DNA of 64,000 nt from the NCBI RefSeq assembly GCF_015169395.1, contig NZ_CP063458.1, positions 7,125,893 through 7,189,892 on the forward strand, given 5' to 3'. Both the position numbers and the translations under genes were made by a program. Under the pieces are notes generated by a model, which had not been told where the DNA came from, did not search any database, and saw only the letters and a program-made list of their open reading frames with translations. Shown here piece by piece: positions 54,370 through 61,193 of this stretch; the first letter of the stretch is position 1; each line of letters begins with the position of its first letter. Source of the stretch: Humisphaera borealis. Its GTDB lineage: Bacteria; Planctomycetota; Phycisphaerae; Tepidisphaerales; Tepidisphaeraceae.

Positions 54370-55893
54370 ATGAACCGCTTCAACCGAATCCTGGCCAGCT
54401 CGCTGCTGGCGCTGGTCGCCGCGCCGTCGGCGGTGCTTGCCGACGTGCGTTTGCCGGCGATCTTCTCCGACCACATGGTTCTTCAGCAGCAGAAGGCCGC
54501 CGCCGTCTGGGGTTGGGCCGATGCGGGTGAAGAAGTCACCGTCTCCGTCGACAAGGCGACCGCCACCACCAAGGCCGGCACCGACGGCAAGTGGACGGCG
54601 AAGCTCGACAAACTCCCGGCCGGCGGACCGTTCACGCTGATCGTCAAGGGCAGGAACACGCTGACGGTCAAAGACGTCCTCGTCGGCGAGGTCTGGCTCT
54701 GCTCCGGTCAGTCGAACATGGCGATGACCGTCAATCGGTCGAACGACTTCGAGAAGGAGCAGGCCGCCGCGACGAACAAGCTCATTCGCATGTACACCGT
54801 GCCGCGAAATCCGCAGCGTGCCCCGGTAGACGACGCCAAGGGCACCTGGGTCGTTTGTGCCCCCGAGTCGGTCGGGCTCTTCTCGGCCGCCGGGTACTTC
54901 TTTGGACGCGAAATCCAGCCGGCGCTGCAGGTGCCGGTCGGGCTGATCAACTCCTCCTACGGCGGAACCGATATCGCCGCCTGGACGAGCGAGGAAGTCC
55001 AACTCCCCATTCCCGCCCTGAAGGCCCAGTTCGAAGACTGGGCGAAGAAGGACGCGACCTACGACCCTGCCAAGGCACAGGCCGCGTTCGAGAAAGCCCA
55101 GACGGCTTGGAAGGCCAAAGCCGCCGAGGCCAAGGCCGCAGGCAAACCCGCGCCGCGCGCGCCCGCCAAACCCAATCAGCCGTCGAAGGACCAGAACCAC
55201 CCGGCCAACCTGTACAACGGCATGATCGTGCCGGTCATGCCCTACACGATTCGCGGTGCCATCTGGTACCAGGGCGAACACAATTCCCGCAACGCCGAGT
55301 CCGGCACGCTCTACGCCACCCAGATGGCCCTGCTGATCAAGGACTGGCGCACCCGCTGGGGCGATGACTTTGCCTTCGGCATCGTGCAGCTTCCCAATTT
55401 CGCCCGCCCGGGCGAAGGCTGGATGCTCGTCCGCGAGTCGATGCTCAAAACCGTTCAGACTGTTCCCAACACCGGACTGGCGATCACCGTCGACGTCGGC
55501 GACCCCGGCGACATCCACCCCAAGGACAAGCAGACCGTCGGCAAGCGGCTGGCCAACTGGGCACTCGCCACCGTCTACGGCAAGTCCGACGTCGCCGCGA
55601 TGGGCCCGCTGCCCGCCGGGCACGAGATCAAAGGCGGCAGCATCGTCCTGAAGTTCACCCACGCCCACGGCGGCCTGGTGGCCAAAGGCGGCACGCTGAC
55701 CGGCTTCACCATCGCCGGCGAGGATCGCAAGTTCGTCCCGGCGGTTGCGAAGATCGAGGGTGATACCGTCGTCGTCAGCAGCCCCGATGTCGCCAAGCCG
55801 ACCGCCGTCCGCTACGCGTGGCAGGACAACCCGGTGTGCAACCTCTTCAACGGCGCAGGCCTCCCCGCGTCGCCGTTCAGGACGGATCAGTAG
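54370..55893 (+). CDS. Secreted sialate O-acetylesterase-like (SGNH) protein
   Basis: 507 residues with a signal peptide (ILASSLLALVAAPSAVLA). The start of the mature part, RLPAIFSDHMVLQQ, is typical of planctomycete sialate O-acetylesterases. The SGNH core has EVWLCSGQSNMAM (nucleophilic Ser), INSSYGGTDIAAW, GAIWYQGEHNS (Asn/Gly block) and VDVGDPGDIHPKDKQTVG (Asp-x-x-His). An Ala/Lys-rich coiled insertion (about 235-275) sits between them. It should remove O-acetyl groups from sialic acid or other glycans outside the cytoplasm. It lies 82 bp after the CPBP gene on the same strand. Confidence 0.9.
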   Translation: MNRFNRILASSLLALVAAPSAVLADVRLPAIFSDHMVLQQQKAAAVWGWADAGEEVTVSVDKATATTKAGTDGKWTAKLDKLPAGGPFTLIVKGRNTLTVKDVLVGEVWLCSGQSNMAMTVNRSNDFEKEQAAATNKLIRMYTVPRNPQRAPVDDAKGTWVVCAPESVGLFSAAGYFFGREIQPALQVPVGLINSSYGGTDIAAWTSEEVQLPIPALKAQFEDWAKKDATYDPAKAQAAFEKAQTAWKAKAAEAKAAGKPAPRAPAKPNQPSKDQNHPANLYNGMIVPVMPYTIRGAIWYQGEHNSRNAESGTLYATQMALLIKDWRTRWGDDFAFGIVQLPNFARPGEGWMLVRESMLKTVQTVPNTGLAITVDVGDPGDIHPKDKQTVGKRLANWALATVYGKSDVAAMGPLPAGHEIKGGSIVLKFTHAHGGLVAKGGTLTGFTIAGEDRKFVPAVAKIEGDTVVVSSPDVAKPTAVRYAWQDNPVCNLFNGAGLPASPFRTDQ

Positions 55894-55980
55894 GCAGTAG
55901 GCAGTAGGCAGTACGCAGAGAAGAAAAGAGGGACCACGACGGCCTCCTTTGTTCTCTGCCTACTGCGTACTGCTTACTCC
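55894..55980. repeat. Heptamer-based (GTAGGCA) inverted repeat between convergent genes
   Basis: The 7-mer gtaggca is repeated three times in tandem followed by a variant gtacgca, and the complementary tgcctac/tgcgtac/tgcttac series appears on the other side of an AG-rich spacer. The stretch can form a long stem between the convergent esterase and NAD kinase genes and may act as a bidirectional terminator. Confidence 0.65.
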
Positions 55981-55982
55981 CC

Positions 55983-56861
55983 TCACGACGAATACTTCGG
56001 ACTCGCCGCCCAGTGCAGCTTCTCGGCCAGGCTGCGCCAGGGCTGCGTGTCGGGGTTGTCGATCAGCAGCGCGTCGCTGGCGCTTCGGCGGATGACGATC
56101 CGCTCGCCGGTGCTTAGCTTCGTGCTCGCCTGCCCGTCGCAGAACAGCGTGGTCCCCTCGTTCACCTTCACGCACTTCAGCACGATCGTCGTCCGCGACG
56201 GCACCACCACCGGCCGGAACGACAGGCTGTGCGGGCAGATCGGCGTGATGCAGACCGCCTCGACGCCCGCGTCGATGATCGGCCCGCCGGCCGAGACGTT
56301 GTACGCCGTCGATCCGCTCGCGGTCGAAACGATCACCCCATCGCCGAAGTACCGCACGCCGCCTTCGTCGTCGGACGAGATCTCCAGTTCAACCATGTGG
56401 AACGGCGGGCCGGCTGTTACGACCGCGTCGTTCAGCGCCGTTGCCACGAACCGTCGGCACTGCTCCACCTTGATGCTCTCCCGCGCCGGGCAGTCCGCCT
56501 CGGCCGGAATCACCGACGCCTCCAGCATCGGCCGTCGCTGAACCGGCAGGCCCACCGTCAGGTGCCGGACCAGGTAGGGCAGGAAGTTCTGCGGCGTGAA
56601 GTCGGCCAGGAAGCCGAGCCGGCCGAAGTTCACCCCCATCATCGGGATCTCATGCCCGGCCATCCGCCTGGCGGCCGACAGCAGGGTGCCGTCGCCGCCC
56701 AGCACCAGCACCAGGTCGGCTTCCACCTTCGCCAGGTCGTGCTGGTGATCGGTCTCGACACCCACCAGATCGGCAATGCCGGCGATCGCTGGACGCAGGT
56801 CATTCAGCGCCTTGGTGACGTTGGTCTTCTCGGGCTTTGCGACAACAAAGAGGCGTTTCAT
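55983..56861 (-). CDS. nadK: NAD kinase
   Basis: 292 residues, the usual bacterial length. VLVLGGDGTLLSAARRM carries the GGDGT phosphate-binding motif; MMGVNFGRLGFLADF, ALNDAVVTAGPPFHMVELEI (NE/D motif), FGDGVIVSTASGSTAYNVSA and GGPIIDAGVEAVCITPICPH complete the domain. It phosphorylates NAD to NADP in the cytoplasm. The minus-strand gene converges with the esterase gene across the heptamer repeat, and the SRP RNA gene lies about 230 bp upstream on the same strand. Confidence 0.96.
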   Translation of the reverse strand: MKRLFVVAKPEKTNVTKALNDLRPAIAGIADLVGVETDHQHDLAKVEADLVLVLGGDGTLLSAARRMAGHEIPMMGVNFGRLGFLADFTPQNFLPYLVRHLTVGLPVQRRPMLEASVIPAEADCPARESIKVEQCRRFVATALNDAVVTAGPPFHMVELEISSDDEGGVRYFGDGVIVSTASGSTAYNVSAGGPIIDAGVEAVCITPICPHSLSFRPVVVPSRTTIVLKCVKVNEGTTLFCDGQASTKLSTGERIVIRRSASDALLIDNPDTQPWRSLAEKLHWAASPKYSS

Positions 56862-57092
56862 ACGGCTCGGATCGTAGCGGAAGGGACCATCCCGAACGAG
56901 AGCCCGGGGACCCCGTCACGGGTTCTTCATTCACCGACAGACTCGGGAGAAACAGGAAGACTAAGGACTCGGGGATCAAGAACCCCGGATCAGAATCCCC
57001 AGATCAAAACCCAGATCAAAACCCGGGACGAAGTCCCCGGGCTCCCGGCGGGTGTGGAAACACACCCGCCGCGGGGTGCGACCGGGGGGCCG

Positions 57093-57177
57093 AAAGCACC
57101 GGACCGGTACTGCTTAGGGCTGCTTCCTTTCGGACCTGACCCGGTTCACAGCCGACCCTTGCCTCGGTCCCGGCCGC
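57093..57177 (-). ncRNA. ffs: SRP RNA (4.5S type)
   Basis: The minus strand contains GGGTCAGGTCCG-AAA-GGAAGCAGCCC, the helix-8 domain conserved in bacterial SRP RNA (GGTCAGGTC ... GGAAGCAGCC with a tetraloop). The outer strands ggccgggaccg and cggtccggtgc pair to close the stem. Ends are approximate (about 85 nt, within the small-type size). It binds Ffh and targets membrane proteins to the Sec machinery. A 4-nt loop variant (GAAA in place of GGAA) is normal. Confidence 0.88.
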
Positions 57178-57237
57178 ATCTCGCGGCGGGATGAGCAATT
57201 TCGTAGTCCGGCGAGGATAGCACGTCGCCGGAGGGTT

Positions 57238-57321
57238 GTCACTTGTCACTTGTCACTTGTCACTTGTCACTTGTCACTTGTCACTTGTCACTTGTCACTT
57301 GTCACTTGTCACTTGTCACTT
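57238..57321. repeat. Twelve-copy GTCACTT heptamer tandem repeat
   Basis: Exactly 84 bp: twelve perfect copies of gtcactt. After about 30 bp of single-copy sequence, the complementary series agtgac/ccagtgac/caaatgac follows at about 57,352-57,390, so the whole block can fold. It lies in the gap between the SRP RNA and the cyclophilin gene. The pattern resembles heptameric short tandem repeats described in cyanobacteria; slippage would make it variable. Confidence 0.85.
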
Positions 57322-57395
57322 GCGTGATCTCTCACCGACGCAATGCGAATGACCAGTGACCAGTGACAAATGACCAGTGACAAATGACAACGCCC

Positions 57396-58307
57396 TCACT
57401 TCACCGCCAGTTCCTTCTGCAGGCCCACGTACGGGTTGTCGGTCGCGGTCACGTTCTTGACCTCCACCTTCTCGATCAACTGGTTCTCCGTCGGGCGGTC
57501 GTTCTCCTGGTTGCGGGCGACGGCGGCGATTGCCTTTACCGCGTCCATTCCTGCAACCACCTTGCCGAACGCCGTGTACTTGCGGTCCAGCGCCCGCGTC
57601 TGCTGGTAGTCCAGGCAGACGAAGAACTGGCTGCCGGCCGAGTCCGGGTCCTGGCTGCGGGCCATCGACAGCACGCCGGCGTCGTGGCGACGCTCGTTGA
57701 ACTCGGCGTCGATCTGATACCCCGGGCCGCCGGTGCCGTCGCCACGCGGGTCGCCACCCTGAATGACGAAGCCCGGCACGATGCGGTGGAAGTTCAGACC
57801 GTTGTAGTACCCCTCGGCGGCGAGCGTCACGAAGTTGTGCACCGTGTTCGGCGCCATGTCGTAGTAGAACGCCATCGTCATCGGGCCCTTGCTGGTGGTC
57901 ATCACCAGGTACTTCAGCGGCTCGACCTTGGTCACCATCGGCCCGTCGGGCGCGCCGATCCGGCGATCGCCCCGCACGCTGATCACCAGCGGCGTGCCGA
58001 CGAACGCGCTCAGGTCCTTGTCCTTCGGCACGGCATACAGCAGGTAAGTGCCCGAAGCCGCGATCCCCGGGAAGATCGTTTTGGCGTCCACCGTCTTGGA
58101 ACCCGAAACCGCCGCGTCACCCTTGGCGTCCACCATCACGCCCAGGAAGTCGGTCGCGACCAGTTTGACGTCGCCCTCGGCGGCAACCTTGATCTCGACC
58201 GGCTGCTGCGGCGAGAACCAGGTCTTGACCGGAGAAAGCACCGGCTCGGCGGCGAGCGCCGACGTGGAAAGACACAGAGCGACCAGGGTGGCGATCAATC
58301 GTTGCAT
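57396..58307 (-). CDS. Secreted cyclophilin-type peptidyl-prolyl isomerase
   Basis: 303 residues with a signal peptide (LIATLVALCLSTSALAA). Residues about 20-125 are an extra N-terminal beta domain (LSPVKTWFSPQQPVEIKVAA) not present in simple cyclophilins. From about 130 the cyclophilin domain has MAPNTVHNFVTLAAEGYYNG, FHRIVPGFVIQGGDPRGDGT (catalytic Arg, FIQGGD box), LSMARSQDPDSAGSQFFVCL and FGKVVAGMDAVKAIA. It should speed prolyl isomerisation of exported proteins in the periplasm. It is transcribed away from the IS4-type element, whose surroundings are full of palindromes. Confidence 0.92.
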   Translation of the reverse strand: MQRLIATLVALCLSTSALAAEPVLSPVKTWFSPQQPVEIKVAAEGDVKLVATDFLGVMVDAKGDAAVSGSKTVDAKTIFPGIAASGTYLLYAVPKDKDLSAFVGTPLVISVRGDRRIGAPDGPMVTKVEPLKYLVMTTSKGPMTMAFYYDMAPNTVHNFVTLAAEGYYNGLNFHRIVPGFVIQGGDPRGDGTGGPGYQIDAEFNERRHDAGVLSMARSQDPDSAGSQFFVCLDYQQTRALDRKYTAFGKVVAGMDAVKAIAAVARNQENDRPTENQLIEKVEVKNVTATDNPYVGLQKELAVK

Positions 58308-58463
58308 GGATGACTCCGAAGGATAAGAAGATCCCGCTCCGCTGCGGGACGGGAAAGACTATGCGCGAACGCACCGCAAGGCAATGGAAACCCCCCGAGC
58401 CGGATGGCGATACCGCCAAACGAACCTGGGGCGACACTGCCAATCGAACCCGAGAGGCCTCCC

Positions 58464-58525
58464 GGGAGCGCCGAGCTCCAGCTCGGCTCTTGTCCAGCGC
58501 TGCCAAGCTGGAACTCGACGTTCCC
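58464..58525. repeat. Palindromic repeat, CGCCGAG family, copy 1
   Basis: gggagcgccgagctccagct extended to 24 nt, a 14-nt loop (tcttgtccagcgct), and a 24-nt imperfect complement ending ttccc. It is nearly identical to the copy at 60,356-60,417, including loop and flanks, and lies on the other side of the IS4-type element. The wider region 58,330-58,780 is also filled with short CGAACCC-type repeats and has no supported gene. Confidence 0.75.
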
Positions 58526-58631
58526 GAAAAGACGCCCGCCCCCGGCACCCGAGGCTCCGCGGGTACGCTGCGCCCTCGGCTTGTTGGCCGAACGAACCCG
58601 AGACGACATCGCCAAACGACCCCGTCAGTGA

Positions 58632-58650
58632 CACGGGCTTCCAGCCCGTG
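58632..58650. repeat. Palindrome CACGGGCT-TCC-AGCCCGTG
   Basis: A 19-bp near-perfect palindrome with a 3-nt centre, preceded by gtga and followed by catggtgcgtga. The same layout (gtga, palindrome, then ca-gttgcgtca) forms the target site of the IS4-type element 140 bp away. It is therefore one member of a small palindrome family. Confidence 0.65.
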
Positions 58651-58782
58651 CATGGTGCGTGAGGCTCCAGGGACCTGTTCGAAGCGCACAACCATTGCCT
58701 TCAAAGCTGACCCAACCCGAGCTCGCCGAACGAACCCAGGACTGCGCCTGCCGGACCGCTGTCCGTGACACGGCTTTCCAAG

Positions 58783-60242
58783 CACAACTGTCCGGCATTT
58801 CGACGCCGTGACATTCGCAAGATTTCGCTCTTGCGCTTTCTGATGCCGCGTGGCATAGTTCGCGCCCGTGGCGGTCCGTCGTCCATCCCCGCAGCAGCAA
58901 CCGACGCCGTCGGACCGACGTCTGGCCGTGCGCCGCTCCGGGAATCTCCTCGACGAACATCTCCATCGTCTGGCGGCGCTGCCGGCTCACGGCAACACCA
59001 TCCTCGGCCGCGACCAGTTGGTCAAAGGCCTGCTCCTGTCGTTCTTCGATCCCATGGCCCGATCGCTGCGACGCATCGAAGACTGCGGCGACTTCCAGGG
59101 CGATCTGCGACTCGACAAGCTGGCACGCTCGACCACCGCCGACGCTCTTGCAGCGTTCGACCCTCAGCTGCTCGTGCCGCTGATCGACGACCTGCAGCAA
59201 CGTGTCCCGAATCTCGGCGACGCCGACGGCCTCGAAGGGATCACCCGGCAGATCATCGCCGCCGACGGCACTTACATGACCACGCTGTGCGATGTGGCCT
59301 GGGCGATGCGCCAAAAGAACCGCGACGGCGGCGTGCAGGGACAGGTCCGCGCCAACGTCCAGCTCGACGCCGGCAACTGGATTCCCCGCGTGCTGACCGT
59401 CAGCGGCGACGACGGGCATTCGGAGGCCGCGGCCTTCGCCGCCGACCTCCTGCCCGGCGTGCTGTACGTCGTGGACCGCAACTTCGTCGAGTTCGGCTTC
59501 CTCGGCGCCGTCCTGGACAAGGGCAGCGACTTTGTCGTTCGTATCAAATCCAACCAACCGGCGATGACGGTGGTCCAGACCCTGCCGCCGTCGGCGGCGG
59601 ACGTCGAGGCGGGCGTGATCGCCGAGGAAGTGGTGAGACTTCCCGGCCGCGACGCGCCGGCGGGCCTGTTCCGCTGCATCACCATCGAGAGCACCGACCG
59701 ATCGGGCGAATCCCAGGCACTGCGGCTGCTGACCAATCTTCCCGCGGCGACGGTCGGGGCTCACGTCGTCGGCGCCGTTTACCGGCTGCGCTGGCAGATC
59801 GAGCTGTTTTTCAAGTGGCTCAAGACCTGGGCGGGAATGGACCACCTGCTGAGCACCAGCCGCAATGGGATCACCACGCAGCTGTACATCGCGGTGATCG
59901 CCGTGCTGATGATGTACGTGCAGAGCGGCTACCGCGTCAGCGTCTACGCCCTGGCGGCGCTGGGCCGCGTGGCCCGGGGCCAGATGTCGATCCAGGAGGC
60001 GATGGCGGTGATCGCCAAACGCGAGCGAGAGCGTTCGCTGGAACGAGCGCGTCAGGCCCGGCTGCGGGCACGCAAGAAGCTGGCCTGAAGCCACGACGTT
60101 CCCGCACACCCTGATCCGAGGGTGACGCCGCCGCATGCGCGCCATCAGCCGCGATCGCAAGCAAAGCCGAGCGACTCTGGTGAAATGAGGATGTGCCAGG
60201 TCATGGCTCACGCTGGAATTGGTAAATTGCCGGACAGTTGTG
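58783..60242. mobile_element. IS4-family element inserted in a palindrome loop
   Basis: Perfect 15-bp terminal inverted repeats (cacaactgtccggca at 58,783-58,797; complement at 60,228-60,242) and a 9-bp target duplication ctttccaag (58,774-58,782 and 60,243-60,251) define a 1,460-bp element. The restored target reads cacggctt-tcc-aagccgtg, a palindrome with the duplication centred on its loop. Gene and ends are intact. Confidence 0.85.
58868..60088 (+). CDS. IS4-family transposase
   Basis: 406 residues. The DDE domain has IIAADGTYMTTLCDVAW (first Asp), GVLYVVDRNFVEFGFLGAVL (second Asp) and YRLRWQIELFFKWLKTWAGM, the Y-(2)-R-(3)-E-(6)-K signature of IS4 transposases. The N-terminus holds a dimer or DNA-binding helical region (GRDQLVKGLLLSFFDPMARS). 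The C-terminal tail is basic (ERERERSLERARQARLRARK). The frame is intact and lies between perfect inverted repeats, so the element could still be mobile. Confidence 0.92.
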   Translation: MAVRRPSPQQQPTPSDRRLAVRRSGNLLDEHLHRLAALPAHGNTILGRDQLVKGLLLSFFDPMARSLRRIEDCGDFQGDLRLDKLARSTTADALAAFDPQLLVPLIDDLQQRVPNLGDADGLEGITRQIIAADGTYMTTLCDVAWAMRQKNRDGGVQGQVRANVQLDAGNWIPRVLTVSGDDGHSEAAAFAADLLPGVLYVVDRNFVEFGFLGAVLDKGSDFVVRIKSNQPAMTVVQTLPPSAADVEAGVIAEEVVRLPGRDAPAGLFRCITIESTDRSGESQALRLLTNLPAATVGAHVVGAVYRLRWQIELFFKWLKTWAGMDHLLSTSRNGITTQLYIAVIAVLMMYVQSGYRVSVYALAALGRVARGQMSIQEAMAVIAKRERERSLERARQARLRARKKLA

Positions 60243-60355
60243 CTTTCCAAGCCGTGCAAGTTGCGTCACACGCCGATGGTCGTTCATCCTCCACCACGTC
60301 CCTCTGCCGAACGAACCCAAGTCAAGTTCGCCGAACGAACCCGAGAGGCCTCCCC

Positions 60356-60417
60356 GGGAACGCCGAGCTCCAGCTCGGCTCTTGTCGAGCGCTGCCGAGC
60401 TGGAGCTCGGCGTTCCC
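60356..60417. repeat. Palindromic repeat, CGCCGAG family, copy 2
   Basis: Perfect 24-bp arms starting gggaacgccgagctccag and ending tcggcgttccc, with a 14-nt loop. With its flanks (cgaacccgagaggcctcc on the left; gaaaagacgcc on the right) it repeats 58,445-58,545 almost base for base. The interval 60,252-61,193 holds repeats and no supported gene. Confidence 0.8.
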
Positions 60418-60739
60418 GAAAAGACGCCTGCCCCCGGCCAACATGACGACTCTGCCGAACGAACCCAACGCCAGATCGCCGAACGAACCCGAGCCCCTCT
60501 GACCGCTGCTCCGGCCATCCGCCTCGGTCGATGGACCGCACCGGCACCGAGGTGCGCGCATAAAGACCGACCTCTCACGGCCGTCACGCCGTTGAAAATC
60601 TGGGTTTTCGCCAAGGCACCAGCCGCCGAAATCGTTCGGCCGCCCGTTTGCCTCGGCGCGAGAATGTTCGTATATTGTACGGTATCGACCGGATCGATCA
60701 AGCAGAATCGTGCCGTGCCAGCTGCGCAGCAGTGTGCCC

Positions 60740-60801
60740 CTGGGACCGCCGAGCGCTTGCTCGGCATGTCGAAGAGCCGAGCAGGCGCTCGGCGGTCCCA
60801 G
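60740..60801. repeat. Palindromic repeat, CGCCGAG family, copy 3 (variant)
   Basis: ctgggaccgccgagcgcttg extended to 26 nt and its complement (25 of 26 positions) around a 10-nt loop atgtcgaaga. Same overall size (62 bp) and same GGGA-x-CGCCGAG ends as copies 1 and 2, but with different inner arms. Confidence 0.65.
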
Positions 60802-60861
60802 GCAGCGAATCGAAGACGCCCATTTAGACCTGCACAAACCCACTTTCCCAGCCGATCAGCC

Positions 60862-60915
60862 GATCCAGCCGATCCAGCCGATCCAGCCGATCCAGCCGAT
60901 CCAGCCGATCCAGCG
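60862..60915. repeat. Six-copy GATCCAGCC tandem repeat
   Basis: Six 9-bp units, five identical and the last ending g instead of c, preceded by a shortened unit (gatcagcc). The length is a multiple of three, so all six frames read simple repeats (for example Asp-Pro-Ala), which makes spurious frames here. Confidence 0.85.
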
Positions 60916-61193
60916 CCGCCACAACCTTTCGGCTTCAGTCTCTTCCCCAAAACAAGCACCGTTTCCCACCGCATCACCGCCTGCGCGGTCACGCCACCTT
61001 CGCCTGGCCCCGACCGAATCACCAGTTTCCTAAATCCAATAAGTATTTTCCCGAAAACCATGATTTCTCGCGGTATATCAAATGTCGGCGTCCACACGGC
61101 GGTCGGGCTTGCCTCGGCAGGCGATGACCGGGCTGTTGACGGCCTGGCGGCAGGAGCGATGTCGGCGGAGTGAAAAGGCAAACGAGGCTTGTC

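Noticed and set aside
54343..55668. 441-codon minus-strand frame opposite the sialate esterase gene
   Set aside because: Shadow of a strongly supported sense gene with signal peptide and catalytic motifs.
57238..57321. CRISPR array
   Set aside because: Units are 7 bp with no spacers; the GATCCAGCC array at 60,862 likewise has 9-bp units and no spacers. No cas genes are present and the Cas4-like nuclease is unrelated to either.
58625..60259. 544-codon minus-strand frame across the IS4-type element
   Set aside because: It spans the terminal repeats and antisense of an intact transposase; the translation is His/Gly/Arg-rich noise.
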